DNA from: Anaeromyxobacter diazotrophicus
Lineage (GTDB): Bacteria; Myxococcota; Myxococcia; Myxococcales; Anaeromyxobacteraceae
Length of the DNA stretch: 64,000 nt
Direction of reading: 5' to 3'
NCBI RefSeq assembly: GCF_013340205.1
Contig: NZ_BJTG01000001.1
Location: forward strand, 1-64,000
Below are positions 46,750 to 56,412 of the stretch, one piece after another. Within the stretch, counting starts at the first letter, position 1. Each line of letters starts with the position of its first letter. The notes under the pieces are model-generated. The model ran no database searches. It saw only the letters and a list, made by a program, of their open reading frames with translations, and was not told the origin of the DNA. Both the position numbers and the translations under genes were made by a program.

Positions 46750-46861
46750 CCCCGGGTGCCGCACGCCCCGTCCGCGCATCCCGTGCGTCCCCGGCCTGCG
46801 CGCCCGCGCGCACCCTTGAAATCACCCGGCTCGCCCGCCGGCGCGCGGCCCGGGCGGCGGG

Positions 46862-46877
46862 TGGCACAGCCGGTGCT
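46862..46877 (+). promoter_or_regulatory. Sigma-54 promoter of the chemoreceptor-protease pair
   Basis: TGGCACA-N4-GTGCT: the -24 hexamer TGGCAC is perfect, the -12 element matches 4 of 5, and GG (46863-46864) to GC (46875-46876) spacing is exact. The motif is nearly the same as the one before hybO (GGCACA and GTGCT shared). Expected start is about 46888, 64 bp before the ATG. Confidence 0.65.
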
Positions 46878-46951
46878 CAGCGGCCCTGGTGGGCGGCGGC
46901 GGCACGGACGTAGAGTCCGGCCCGCACGCCGGCTCCGGCCGGGAGGCCCGC

Positions 46952-49066
46952 ATGTTCCGCTGGCTCAAGACGACGGTGGGCCGCGTCGCGCTCGGCTTCT
47001 TCGTCGCGGGCGCGATGATGCTGGCCGGTTCCGCGCTCGCCTACCTGGGCCAGCGCAAGGTCGCGAACCAGCTCGAGACCGTGGCGAGCGTGCACTACCC
47101 GAGCGCGCTGGCCCTGGACCGGCTCGCGCTCGGGCAGATGCAGGTCTTCCGCTTCGTGAATGGTTGCCTGATCCGGGGCCTGTCGGCGGAGGACCGCCAG
47201 CTCTCGCTCGACCGGCTCGAGCGGGGGTTGAGCGCGGTGGAGGAGGCGCGCCGCGCTTACGAGGCGCTGCCGCGCGGCGCGCGCGCCAGCGCGCTGTGGC
47301 AGGAGACTGCCGCGCCGCTCGTGGCCTGGCAGCGCGCGGTCCGGTCGGTCATGGAGGCGGCGCGGGCGCGCAACGCCGCCGAGGCGGCGGCGCGCGCGGC
47401 GGGAGCGGAGGGCCCCCAGCTGGCCGCGGCGGAGCAGGACCTGTACCGCGCCTGGTACGACGCGCGAAAGGCGCTCGCCGCGGTCGACGCCCCCGTGCAG
47501 GCGGTGGTGCAGGAGAACACCGCCTCGCTCGAGGCGGAGCGCCGCCTCGCGCGGCAGGTCGTGTCCTGGTGCGGGGTCCTCATGGCAGCGGCGGTGGTCC
47601 TGGCGCTGGCAGGCCTGGCGGCGATCGGCCTCACCATCGCCCGCAGCACGGGAGCCGCCCTCCGGAACCTCGCCTCCGAGACGGGGCGGGTGCGCAACGC
47701 GCTGGTCGAGGGGCAGCTCCAGGCGCGCGTCGACCCCGGCGCCGTGGCGGAGGAGTTCCGGCCCGTGATCGCCGGCCTGAACGAGGCCATGGACGCGGTC
47801 GCGCGGCCGCTCGACGAGGCGATCGACTGGCTCGTGGCCTTCTGCGCGGGCGAGATCCCGCCGAACGTCGAGGGGGACTACCGCGGCCGGTTCGACGAGC
47901 TGAAGCGCGGGCTCAACGACCTCATGACCACGGTGGCGAGCCGCGGGCGGGACCTCGACGCGCTCATCCGGTCCGCCAAGGAGGGGCAGCTCTCCGCTCG
48001 CGCGGACGCGTCGCGCTACCGCGGCTCGCACCGCAAGATCCTCGACCACGTGAACGAGCTGCTGGAGCTCGTCGAGGCGCCCGGCCGCGAGGCGCGGCGG
48101 GTGCTCGAGGCGCTGGCGCAGCGCGACCTCACGGTCCGGATGGAGGGCAGCTACCAGGGCGACCACGCCCGGATGCGCGAGGCGGTGAACGCGACCGCGC
48201 AGGCGCTCCACGACGCGCTGGGGCAGGTCGCCGAGGCGGCCCACCAGGTCGCCTCCGCCTCGGGCCAGATCGCCTCGTCGAGCCAGGTCGTGGCGGGCGG
48301 CGCGAGCCAGCAGGCGAGCGCGCTGGAGGAGACGGCCGCCAGCCTCGCGACCATGACCTCGACCACCGCGCAGGCGGCCGACCACGCCCGCCAGGCGGAC
48401 GCGCTGGCGAAGACGGCGCACGCCGCCGCCACCGCCGGCGCGGCGGCGGTCGGGCAGATGACCAGCTCCATGGCGCGGATCCGCGCCTCGGCCGAGGGCA
48501 CCTCCCAGATCATCAAGGACATCGGCGAGATCGCCTTCCAGACGAACCTCCTCGCCCTCAACGCCGCCGTCGAGGCCGCGCGCGCGGGGGAGGCCGGCCG
48601 CGGCTTCGCCGTGGTCGCGGAGGAGGTCCGCTCGCTCGCCCTGCGCTCCAAGGAGGCCGCGCACAAGACCGAGGAGCTCATCCGGCAGGCGGTGAAGCAG
48701 GCCGGGGAAGGCGACGCCATGGCGCGGGAGGTGTCGTCGCAGCTGGGCGAGATCGTCGGCTCCGTCGCCCGCGTGACGGAGATCGTGGCCGAGCTCTCCG
48801 CGTCGGCGAAGGAGCAGGCGGCTGGCATCGTGCAGATCAGCAAGGCCGTCGGCGAGATGGACGCGGTCGTGCAACAGAACGCCGCCAGCTCCGAGGAGTC
48901 GTCCTCGGCGGCCGAGGAGCTGTCGAGCCAGTCTCAGGAGCTCGCCGGCATGGTGGCGACCTTCCAGCTCTCGCGCGCCGGCCAGCCCGGCCGGGCGCCG
49001 GCGAAGACCGCACGCCCCCGGAGAGCTGGGACCGACGAACGCGCTGGCAACGCCGCGGCTCGCTAG
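46952..49066 (+). CDS. Methyl-accepting chemotaxis protein in the hydrogenase locus
   Basis: 704 residues with GGGAGG before the ATG. TM1 is about residues 10-32, a helical periplasmic sensor of about 160 residues follows (four-helix type, no Cache fold visible), and TM2 is about 205-228. Several HAMP-like repeats come next, including a [13 protein letters not shown] block also seen in the chemoreceptor at 10116. The signalling hairpin has [18 protein letters not shown] and [16 protein letters not shown]. The ligand is unknown. It precedes the protease homologue by 72 bp on the same strand, so a joint transcript is likely, and its promoter looks sigma-54 dependent. Confidence 0.9.
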   Translation: MFRWLKTTVGRVALGFFVAGAMMLAGSALAYLGQRKVANQLETVASVHYPSALALDRLALGQMQVFRFVNGCLIRGLSAEDRQLSLDRLERGLSAVEEARRAYEALPRGARASALWQETAAPLVAWQRAVRSVMEAARARNAAEAAARAAGAEGPQLAAAEQDLYRAWYDARKALAAVDAPVQAVVQENTASLEAERRLARQVVSWCGVLMAAAVVLALAGLAAIGLTIARSTGAALRNLASETGRVRNALVEGQLQARVDPGAVAEEFRPVIAGLNEAMDAVARPLDEAIDWLVAFCAGEIPPNVEGDYRGRFDELKRGLNDLMTTVASRGRDLDALIRSAKEGQLSARADASRYRGSHRKILDHVNELLELVEAPGREARRVLEALAQRDLTVRMEGSYQGDHARMREAVNATAQALHDALGQVAEAAHQVASASGQIASSSQVVAGGASQQASALEETAASLATMTSTTAQAADHARQADALAKTAHAAATAGAAAVGQMTSSMARIRASAEGTSQIIKDIGEIAFQTNLLALNAAVEAARAGEAGRGFAVVAEEVRSLALRSKEAAHKTEELIRQAVKQAGEGDAMAREVSSQLGEIVGSVARVTEIVAELSASAKEQAAGIVQISKAVGEMDAVVQQNAASSEESSSAAEELSSQSQELAGMVATFQLSRAGQPGRAPAKTARPRRAGTDERAGNAAAR

Positions 49067-49138
49067 GCAGACTGGGGAGATGACGGACCGGGGCGGAAGC
49101 CACGCCGCCCTGCCCTCCCCTCCTTGCGGCGGAGCACC

Positions 49139-49684
49139 ATGTCACGCATCGCGATCATCGGACTCGGCAACGTCCTCATGGGCGACGACGGCTTCGGCCC
49201 GTACGTCGCGCAGCTCCTCGAGGGCTGGTACGACTGGCCCGACGACGTGCAGGTCACGGAGATCGGCACGCAGGGCGTCGACCTGACGCCCTTCGTGCGC
49301 GGCGCCGAGGCGCTGGTGGTGGTCTCGAGCGTCCACCGCAAGGCGCCGCCCGGCACCCTGCACCGGGTGTCGCACGCCGAGGTGATGGACCGGGAGCTCC
49401 CGAACCGCGAGCCGGCGCTCCGCAACAGCCCCTACGAGCCGGCGCTGCGGAACCTGGTCCTCACGCTCGAGTTCACCGGCGGCGCCCCGCGCCAGGTGGC
49501 GGTGGTCGGGGCCGAGCCCGAGAGCGTGGAGCTCAACGGCGGGCTCTCCGACCGGGTCCGCCCGGCGCTCGAGCCGGCGGTGGCGGCGGTGCTGGAGGTG
49601 CTCGCCACGCACGGCGTGCGGCCGCGGCCTCGCCAGCCCAGGCCGGAAGTGCTGCCGTGGTGGGAGATCCGGCAGGGAGCCTAG
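49139..49684 (+). CDS. Hydrogenase maturation protease homologue with altered metal site
   Basis: 181 residues from ATG 49139 (GGCGGAG site). The start IAIIGLGNVLMGDDGFGPYVAQLL and the later APPGTL place it in the M52 family (HybD/HyaD), which removes the C-terminal peptide of the large subunit once nickel is in. E. coli HybD binds metal through Glu16, Asp62 and His93. Here the first position is Asp in DDGFG, the second is Ser (VVSSVHRKAPPG where D-A-V or D-T-V is usual), and the third is Tyr (NSPYEPAL where S-P-H is usual). It may be inactive or use another mode. HybC next door keeps a peptide to be cut, so another active protease may exist elsewhere. Confidence 0.83.
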   Translation: MSRIAIIGLGNVLMGDDGFGPYVAQLLEGWYDWPDDVQVTEIGTQGVDLTPFVRGAEALVVVSSVHRKAPPGTLHRVSHAEVMDRELPNREPALRNSPYEPALRNLVLTLEFTGGAPRQVAVVGAEPESVELNGGLSDRVRPALEPAVAAVLEVLATHGVRPRPRQPRPEVLPWWEIRQGA

Positions 49685-49693
49685 CGAGGCGCG

Positions 49694-50995
49694 GTGGTCT
49701 CGATCGCGCTCGCGCTCTGGCTCGCCGCGGCGGGGGACGCACCCTCGGACGGCGCCGCGCGCGCGCCGACCTCGACCTCGACCACGACCGCGCCGCCGAC
49801 TTCGAGCTCGACGTCGGATCTGGACGAGCCGTCGACGCCGACCCGCACCGAGCCGGCCAGCCCTACCCCGCCCCCGCCGGTGCCGCCCACGCCGCCCACG
49901 CCGCCAGCGGCACCGGCCGCGCCGCGCGAGCCGGTCGTGCAGCTCACGGCCATCCCCCTCGTCACCTACGGCAGCGACATCGGGCTCCAGGCGGGCGCCG
50001 CGAGCTACCTCTACCAGCTCGACCGCGAGGGGCAGCGTGGCGACTGGGGTGCGCTGGGGTTCGCCTGGTCGACGCACGGGCCGCGCGGGATCGAGACCAA
50101 GGGCGAGCTCCTCCGGCTCTTCGACACCTCGCTGCGGGCGCTCTTCCAGGCGAAGGTCTGGTTCGACCCCGAGGCGCCGTACTGGGGCGAGGGGGCCGGG
50201 CTGGGCGGCCTCCCGGTCGCCCCGGGGGCGGGGAACCCGCCCGATCCGTTCCGGTGGCGCAGCTCCGGCCCCTGGCTGTCGCTCATCCTGCGCGGGGATC
50301 TCCTGGGGCCGCTCGGCTGGTGGGTGCGCTACCGGTTCACCGACATCTCCGTGGCGGACCCGGGCGAGGCGCTCCGCGCCGGTGCGCCGCCGGGCCGGGG
50401 CGGCGGGCCGTCGTCGCTCGTCCACCTCGGGCTCGTCTACGACCGGCGCGATCGCCCCTCCTCCCCGCGCCGCGGCGTCCTCGCGGACGCCTCGATCTTC
50501 GCCTCGCCGCCGCTCTCGCCCCTGGCGGCGCAGCAGCTCGCCGGCGGGGACGTCGGGCTCCGCGTCTACGTGCCGCTCTGGCGCGACACGGTGCTCGCCT
50601 TTCGCGGGCTCTACGACCTCAAGCTCGGCGACGTGCCGTTCTACGAGCGCTCGCAGTACGAGGGGCTCACGTACGGCGAGGGGCTCGGCGGCAACGGCAC
50701 GGTGCGCGGGCTCGCGCGCGACCGCCTCTCTGGCGAGGAGAAGCTCCTGGCCGGGGTCGAGCTGCGCGCGTGGCTCACCGAGACGCGCTGGCTGGGGCGG
50801 CGCCAGCAGTGGGGCGTGTCGGCCGGCGGCGACGCCGGGCGCGCCCGCGACCGCGGCCACGCCCCCGTGGTCGGCGCCGGCGCGTTCGGCGGCGTCCGGG
50901 CGCTGCTCGACGAGGCGGTGGTGATCCGCTTCGAGGTCGGCTTCGCCGGCCAGGGCGCCACCGCCTACTACCTCGCGTTCGACGAGGCGTTCTGA
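49694..50995 (+). CDS. Omp85/surface-antigen-like outer-membrane protein
   Basis: 433 residues from GTG. A short hydrophobic lead (SIALALWLAAAG) acts as signal. It is followed by a Thr/Ser/Asp- and Pro-rich linker (about 20-78) encoded partly by TCGACC-like repeats, and then about 350 residues of alternating beta strands. Features resembling the D15/BamA barrel are VYDRRDRPSSPRRGVLADAS, the aromatic ending YYLAFDEAF with terminal Phe, and a GDAGRAR loop. POTRA domains are absent, so it is a short barrel-only relative, possibly a secretion or lipid-handling pore. It starts 9 bp after the protease homologue and may be co-transcribed. Confidence 0.68.
   Translation: MVSIALALWLAAAGDAPSDGAARAPTSTSTTTAPPTSSSTSDLDEPSTPTRTEPASPTPPPPVPPTPPTPPAAPAAPREPVVQLTAIPLVTYGSDIGLQAGAASYLYQLDREGQRGDWGALGFAWSTHGPRGIETKGELLRLFDTSLRALFQAKVWFDPEAPYWGEGAGLGGLPVAPGAGNPPDPFRWRSSGPWLSLILRGDLLGPLGWWVRYRFTDISVADPGEALRAGAPPGRGGGPSSLVHLGLVYDRRDRPSSPRRGVLADASIFASPPLSPLAAQQLAGGDVGLRVYVPLWRDTVLAFRGLYDLKLGDVPFYERSQYEGLTYGEGLGGNGTVRGLARDRLSGEEKLLAGVELRAWLTETRWLGRRQQWGVSAGGDAGRARDRGHAPVVGAGAFGGVRALLDEAVVIRFEVGFAGQGATAYYLAFDEAF
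49771..49850 (+). repeat. Coding CGACC-type repeat in the Omp85-like gene
   Basis: Imperfect TCGACC, CCGACTTCGA and TCGACGCCGACC units encode the Thr/Ser/Asp linker after the signal peptide. They match the non-coding clusters at 29936 and 30461 in unit and drift, and suggest that the same simple repeat expands inside genes. Confidence 0.6.
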
Positions 50996-52110
50996 TCCCG
51001 CCGGAGCCGCCGCCCGCAGAGCAGCGCGTTCGCCGCGAGCGCCGCCGCCTGGGCGGCCACGCAGGCCGCCACCACCCCGGGCCAGCCGCCGCGCTGCCAG
51101 GCGAGGCCCGGCACCGACGCGCCGAACGTCCCGCCCACGTAATAGAAGGTGAGGTAGAGCGCGTTCGCGCCGCCCTTGGCCGTCCGCGCGCTGGCGTTCA
51201 CGAACGAGGGCGCCACCGCCTGGGCGGTGTAGGCGCCGCCGACGAAGACCACCAGCCCCAGCACCACGATCGGCAAGGGCCCCGCCAGCGTGAGGACCGC
51301 CCCCAGCGCGCCGGCGGCGAGCCCGGCCGCCATCACCGCGCGCGGCGAGACGCGCTGGACGAGCCGCCCCGCCACCGGGGAGGCCACCACCCCCGCCGCG
51401 TACACGAGGTAGACGCTCGACACGAGCGCGGTCGGCAGCCGGTAGCGGGCGGAGGTGAGGTGGTAGGGCAAGAAGGTGAAGAGCCCCATCCAGCCGAAGA
51501 AGAGGCAGGCGCCGATGAGGAAGGCGCCGACCAGCCGCGGCTCGCGCAGGTGGCCCAGCACGCCGGCGTAGGCGCGGCGGAGCCCGAGCGGCTGCCGCGC
51601 GTCCGCCGGCGCGAGCTCGCGGGCGAGCCCGGCCGCCCCGAGCGCGGTGGCGGCCGCGCCGACGAGGAACGTCGCGCGCCAGCCGAAGGCGGCCGTGACC
51701 GGCCCCGCCATGACGCGGCCGAGGAGCCCGCCCGCGACCGCCGCCCCCATGATGCCGGCCACGACCCGCGTCAGCCGGTCGGGCGGCCAGCGGTCGCCGG
51801 CGTAGGCCACCGAGACCGCGGTCACCCCGGGGATGAAGGCGCCCTGGAGCGCGCGGAGCGCCAGGAGCCACCGGAAGGACGGGGCGAGGGCGCAGGCGAC
51901 GGTGGGCACGACCAGCAGCGCCGCCGCGGTGACCATCACCCGCCGGCGGCCCCACGCGTCGGAGAGCGCGCCGTAGGAGGTGGAGGTGACCGCGATGGCG
52001 AACACCACCGCGGCGACGGTGAGGCCCGCCTGCGCCGGCGCCACCCCGAACTCGCGCGAGAGCTCGGGCAGCACCGGCTGGGTGAGGTACATGTCGGCGT
52101 AGCACGCCAC
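50968..52110 (-). CDS. MFS transporter, YnfM-like
   Basis: 380 residues with about 12 membrane helices. The first helix contains the family signature YLTQPVLPELSREFGV, followed by GALSDAWGRRRVM (motif A of the major facilitator superfamily). The profile resembles drug or arabinose efflux proteins of the YnfM group. The substrate cannot be told. The GTG at 52110 cuts into TM1; open sequence upstream (LYLATV) suggests the true start may lie slightly further up, overlapping the pyruvate carboxylase gene. The 3' end overlaps the convergent outer-membrane gene by 28 bp. Confidence 0.8.
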   Translation of the reverse strand: MACYADMYLTQPVLPELSREFGVAPAQAGLTVAAVVFAIAVTSTSYGALSDAWGRRRVMVTAAALLVVPTVACALAPSFRWLLALRALQGAFIPGVTAVSVAYAGDRWPPDRLTRVVAGIMGAAVAGGLLGRVMAGPVTAAFGWRATFLVGAAATALGAAGLARELAPADARQPLGLRRAYAGVLGHLREPRLVGAFLIGACLFFGWMGLFTFLPYHLTSARYRLPTALVSSVYLVYAAGVVASPVAGRLVQRVSPRAVMAAGLAAGALGAVLTLAGPLPIVVLGLVVFVGGAYTAQAVAPSFVNASARTAKGGANALYLTFYYVGGTFGASVPGLAWQRGGWPGVVAACVAAQAAALAANALLCGRRLRRDQNASSNAR

Positions 52111-52165
52111 GGTCGCCAGGTAGAGGGCGGCCGTGTCGCGCCGGCGCCGGCCGGCCCCGCGCGGC

Positions 52166-55100
52166 TCAGGCGAGGAGGACGAGGAGGTCCTCCTTCTCGA
52201 CCAGGGCGCCCTCCGGGAAGCGGACCTCCGCCACCCGCCCGGCCGCCTTCGCCTTCACGTTCGTCTCCATCTTCATGGCCTCGGTCACGAGCAGGACCGT
52301 GCCCGCCGCCACCTCCTCGCCCGGCTTCACGCACAGCTTCACGATCTTGCCGGGCATGGGCGCGCCGACCTGCCGCGGGTCGGCCCGATCGGCCTTGGGC
52401 CGCGCCGCCCCGTCGCGCGCCGCCGAGAGGTCGCGCACGATGACGTTGCGCCCCTCCCCGTTCAGCTCGAAGAAGGCCTCGCGCGTGCCGTCCTTGGCGA
52501 GCGGCCCCACCAGCACGAGCTTCACGATGAGCGTCTTGCCCGGCTCGATCTCGACGCTGGTCTCCTGCCCCGGCTCGAGCCCGTACAGGAAGTGAGGCGT
52601 CGGCAGCACCGAGGTGTCGGAGTAGTCGGCGCGGTGCCGCTCCAGCTCCGCCCAGACGCTCGGGTAGAGGAGCCAGCTCACGAGCTGCTCGTCGGAGACG
52701 CGCCGCCCGGCGCGCTCCGAGGCCTTCCGCCGCTCCGCCTCGAGGTCGGCGGGCTCGAGGAGCTCTCCCGGCCGGACGTGGATGGGCTCCTCGCCCTTCA
52801 GCACGAGCTGCTGCAGCGCCGGGGGCCAGCCGCCGTGCGGCTGCCCCAGCATGCCCTTGAACATCCCCACCACCGAGGCCGGGAAGGCGAGGTCCTGACC
52901 CGGCCGGAAGAGGTCCTCCGGCTCGAGGTCGTTCTTCACCAGGAACATGGCCATGTCGCCCACGACCTTGGACGAGGGCGTGACCTTGACGATGTCGCCG
53001 AAGAGGAGGTTCACCTTCCGGTACATCTCCTTGCACTCCTCCCACCGGTCGAGGAGGCCCAGCCCCGCCACCTGCGGCTTGAAGTTGGAGTACTGGCCGC
53101 CCGGGATCTCGTGGCGGTAGACCTCGGCGGTGCCGCTCCGGAGGCCCGACTCGAAGGGCGCGTAGTGCTCGCGCACCGTCTCCCAGTACGCGGCGAGCTG
53201 CTGCAGCCCGCCCTGGTCGAGGCCGGTGTCCCACGGCGTGCCCCGCAGCACCGCCACCAGCGTGTCGAGCGACGGCTGCGAGGTGAGCCCGGAGAGCGGC
53301 GAGAGCGCCGCGTCGACGATGTCCACCCCGGCCTGGGCCGCCTCGAGCAGCGTGGCGCCCGCGTAGCCGGAGGTGTCGTGGGTGTGGAGGTGGACCGGGA
53401 TCCCGAGCTCGTCCTTGAGCGCCTTGACGAGCTTGCGGGCGGCGAACGGCTTGAGGAGCCCCGCCATGTCCTTCACGCCCAGCACGTGGGCGCCCATGCG
53501 CTCCAGCTCCTTCGCGAGCGCCACGTAGTAGGTGAGCGGGTACTTGTCGCGCCTCGGGTCGGTGAGGTCGCCCGTGTAGCACATGGCGCCCTCGCAGAGC
53601 TTCCCGCTCCGCCGCACCGCCCCCATGGCGACCGCCATGCCCTTCGTCCAGTTGAGCGCGTCGAAGACGCGGAACACGTCCACGCCGGCCTGGGCGGCGG
53701 TGGCGACGAACGCCTCCACCACGTTGTCGGGGTAGTTGGTGTAGCCGACCGCGTTCGAGCCGCGGAGCAGCATCTGCAGGCAGACGTTGGGGACCGCCTC
53801 CGAGAGGCGGTGCAGCCGCTCCCACGGGTCCTCCTTGAGGAACCGCATGCAGACGTCGAAGGTGGCGCCGCCCCAGGCCTCGAGCGAGAAGAGGCCGGGC
53901 GCCAGCCGCGCCGTGGCGGGCGCGACGCGCAAGAGGTCGTAGGAGCGGACCCGGGTGGCGAGGAGCGACTGGTGCGCGTCGCGCATGGTGGTGTCGGTGA
54001 CGAGCAGCCGCTCCTGCGCCAGCACCCAGCGCGCGAGCGCCTCCGGCCCCTGCTCGCGGAGGAGGTCGCGCGTCCCCTTCGCCGGGGCCGCCGCCAGGTC
54101 CACCGCCGGCAGGCGCGGCTCGCGCAGCTTCGAGGGCGCGAGCTTCGACGGGACGCCGGGCGAGCCGTTCACCACCACCTCGCCCAGGAACTGGAGCAGC
54201 TTCGAGCCGCGGTCCTGGCGCCGGCGAGCCTCGCGCAGCTCCGGGTGCTCGTCGATGAAGGAGGTGTCGCAGCGGCCGGCGAGGAAGTCCGGGTGCGTGA
54301 TCACGTTCTCGAGGAACGGGATGTTGGTCTTCACGCCCCGGATGCGGAACTCCTGCAGGCACCGGTGCATGATGCGCGAGGCCTCGTCGAGCGTGAGGCC
54401 CCAGCTGCTCACCTTGACGAGCAGCGAGTCGTAGTGCGGCGTGATGACCGCGCCGGTGAAGGCGCTGCCGGCGTCGAGCCGGACCCCGGCGCCGCCCGGC
54501 GAGCGGTAGGCCTTGAGCGTGCCGGTGTCGGGCATGAACCCGTTCTGCGGGTCCTCGGTCGTGACGCGGCACTGGATGGCGTGGCCGCGCGCCTCGATGG
54601 CGCGCTGGTCGGGCATGCCCAGCTCCGCCAGGGTGGCGCCCTCGGCGATGCGGAGCTGGGCCTGGACCAGGTTCCGCCCGGTGATCATCTCGGTCACCGT
54701 GTGCTCGACCTGGATGCGCGGGTTCATCTCGATGAAGTAGAAGCGCCCCTCGCGATCGAGGAGGAACTCGCAGGTCCCGGCCGAGCGGTAGCGCACCAGG
54801 CCCGCGATCTTCAGCGCCGCCGCGCAGATCGCCTCCCGCAGCGCGGGGGCGAGCCCCGGCGCCGGCGCCTGCTCCACCACCTTCTGGTGGCGCCGCTGGA
54901 TGGAGCAGTCGCGCTCGAAGAAGTGGACCAGGTGGCCGTGCGCGTCCCCCAGGACCTGCACCTCGATGTGCTTCGGGCGCTCGAGGAAGCGCTCCAGGAA
55001 GACGGTGGCGTTGCCGAAGGACGCGCGCGCCTCGCTCCGCGCCGAGGCGAGCCCCTCGAGGAGCTCGCGCCGGTCGCGCGCCACGCGCATCCCGCGCCCG

Positions 55101-55624
55101 CCGCCGCCCGCGGCCGCCTTGACGATGAGCGGGTAGCCGTGGGTCTTCGCGAAGAGGAGCGCCTCCTCCTCGTGCGCGATGGGCCCGTCGGTCCCCGGCA
55201 CGACCGGCACCCCCGCCTCCAGGGCGGCCTTCCGCCCCGCCACCTTGTCGCCGAGGCGCCGCTGCTGCTCGGCGGTGGGGCCGACGAAGACCAGCCCGGC
55301 CGCCTCGACGCGCTCCGCGAAGTCCGGGTTCTCCGAGAGGAAGCCGTACCCGGGGTGGATGGCGTCCACGTCCTTCTCGCGCGCCAGGGCGATGAGCTCG
55401 TCGATCCCGAGGTAGGCGTCGATGGGCCCGCGGCCCTTCCCGACGAGGTACGCCTCGTCCGCCTTGTAGCGGTGGAGCGAGAGCCGGTCCTCGTGGGAGT
55501 AGACGGCCACCGTGCCCATGCCGAGCTCGGTGGCTGCGCGGAAGATGCGGATCGCGATCTCGCCGCGGTTCGCGACGAGCACCTTGCGGATCCGGCGGGC
55601 GGGGGTCGGGGCGGTGGGGGGCAC
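52166..55624 (-). CDS. pyc: Pyruvate carboxylase
   Basis: 1152 residues, the normal single-chain length. The N-terminal biotin carboxylase (about 10-460) is intact: VLVANRGEIAIRI, the ATP loop KAAAGGGGRGM, and FIEMNPRIQVEHTVTE. The carboxyltransferase (about 540-820) has TDTTMRDAHQSLLATR, a Lys in VKDMAGLL for carboxybiotin handling, and HLHTHDTSG for the metal site. The biotinyl domain carries Lys1118 in E-A-M-K-M-E-T. It converts pyruvate, ATP and bicarbonate to oxaloacetate. GTG 55624 is favoured over GTG 55630 because GAGG is spaced better. It stands in contrast to the degenerate carboxylase at 744-6038. Confidence 0.95.
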   Translation of the reverse strand: MPPTAPTPARRIRKVLVANRGEIAIRIFRAATELGMGTVAVYSHEDRLSLHRYKADEAYLVGKGRGPIDAYLGIDELIALAREKDVDAIHPGYGFLSENPDFAERVEAAGLVFVGPTAEQQRRLGDKVAGRKAALEAGVPVVPGTDGPIAHEEEALLFAKTHGYPLIVKAAAGGGGRGMRVARDRRELLEGLASARSEARASFGNATVFLERFLERPKHIEVQVLGDAHGHLVHFFERDCSIQRRHQKVVEQAPAPGLAPALREAICAAALKIAGLVRYRSAGTCEFLLDREGRFYFIEMNPRIQVEHTVTEMITGRNLVQAQLRIAEGATLAELGMPDQRAIEARGHAIQCRVTTEDPQNGFMPDTGTLKAYRSPGGAGVRLDAGSAFTGAVITPHYDSLLVKVSSWGLTLDEASRIMHRCLQEFRIRGVKTNIPFLENVITHPDFLAGRCDTSFIDEHPELREARRRQDRGSKLLQFLGEVVVNGSPGVPSKLAPSKLREPRLPAVDLAAAPAKGTRDLLREQGPEALARWVLAQERLLVTDTTMRDAHQSLLATRVRSYDLLRVAPATARLAPGLFSLEAWGGATFDVCMRFLKEDPWERLHRLSEAVPNVCLQMLLRGSNAVGYTNYPDNVVEAFVATAAQAGVDVFRVFDALNWTKGMAVAMGAVRRSGKLCEGAMCYTGDLTDPRRDKYPLTYYVALAKELERMGAHVLGVKDMAGLLKPFAARKLVKALKDELGIPVHLHTHDTSGYAGATLLEAAQAGVDIVDAALSPLSGLTSQPSLDTLVAVLRGTPWDTGLDQGGLQQLAAYWETVREHYAPFESGLRSGTAEVYRHEIPGGQYSNFKPQVAGLGLLDRWEECKEMYRKVNLLFGDIVKVTPSSKVVGDMAMFLVKNDLEPEDLFRPGQDLAFPASVVGMFKGMLGQPHGGWPPALQQLVLKGEEPIHVRPGELLEPADLEAERRKASERAGRRVSDEQLVSWLLYPSVWAELERHRADYSDTSVLPTPHFLYGLEPGQETSVEIEPGKTLIVKLVLVGPLAKDGTREAFFELNGEGRNVIVRDLSAARDGAARPKADRADPRQVGAPMPGKIVKLCVKPGEEVAAGTVLLVTEAMKMETNVKAKAAGRVAEVRFPEGALVEKEDLLVLLA

Positions 55625-55734
55625 GGCCACCTCGGCTCGGTGTGGGGTTGAACTCCCAGGAGAGCACAGGCGGGTGTGGGTTGTCGACCCACGATCACGC
55701 TGCGCCGGCCCCCCACGCGCCGGAGCCCCGCCCC

Positions 55735-56412
55735 CTACCCGCGCCGCAGGCCGTGCTGCGAGAGCGGGGCGAGCCGACGGGCGGCGGCCCCGGCGCCGCC
55801 CGGCGCGTGCGCGGCGGACGGGCGGGTCCGCGCCCACAGCGCCGGCACGCGCGCGGCGGGGAACGCATTGGCCTCGACGCGCTCGCCCACGAAGCGCGCC
55901 GCCGGGACGAACGTCCAGGAGGGGAGCGGCGCCGGCCCGTCCGGCGGGAGCGGCGCCCAGCCGACCACCTCGCGGTCCCAGCGCCACGCCACCCACGCCG
56001 GCGCCCAGGTGCGGCCCGGCACCCACACCCAGCCGTACGCGCCGTCGAGCACCCAGCGGCCGTAGTGGTAGGTCGCGAAGCCCCACGGCTCGTCGGTGAC
56101 CCAGAACCAGCCGTCCTCGGTATAGGTCCACGATCCGTGAAAATAGGGGCGCCAGTCCCCGTCGACGCCGGCCGGGCGCCAGGCGCGCCCCCAGCGCGCG
56201 GCGCGGACCCAGTCGCCCTGCTCGGCCAGCAGCGCCTCGAAGTCCCCGGAATCCGGGGCGCTGGCGGCCGGCGCCGGGCGCGGCTCGCCGGCGCGCGCCG
56301 GGGCGGCGCCCGCCAGCGCGGCCGAGAGCGCCACCCACGCCACGAGCCGCGGCGCCGCGCGCAGGGCGCGGGCGGCGTGGGCGCGCGGGAGGCCAGGGGG
56401 ACGGTGGGCCAT
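55735..56412 (-). CDS. Exported DUF6600-like Trp-rich protein
   Basis: 225 residues. A signal peptide (hydrophobic VAWVALSAALAGAAPARA, cleavage about 41) is followed by a Trp/Tyr/Gly-rich domain with three related units (GSWTYTEDGWFWV, WGFATYHYGRWV and YGWVWVPGRTWAPAWVAW), then WAPLPP. This pattern is the DUF6600 family of periplasmic or surface proteins of unknown function. The C-terminus is basic and Ala-rich. It is upstream of pyc on the same strand, with a 110-bp gap. Confidence 0.72.
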   Translation of the reverse strand: MAHRPPGLPRAHAARALRAAPRLVAWVALSAALAGAAPARAGEPRPAPAASAPDSGDFEALLAEQGDWVRAARWGRAWRPAGVDGDWRPYFHGSWTYTEDGWFWVTDEPWGFATYHYGRWVLDGAYGWVWVPGRTWAPAWVAWRWDREVVGWAPLPPDGPAPLPSWTFVPAARFVGERVEANAFPAARVPALWARTRPSAAHAPGGAGAAARRLAPLSQHGLRRG

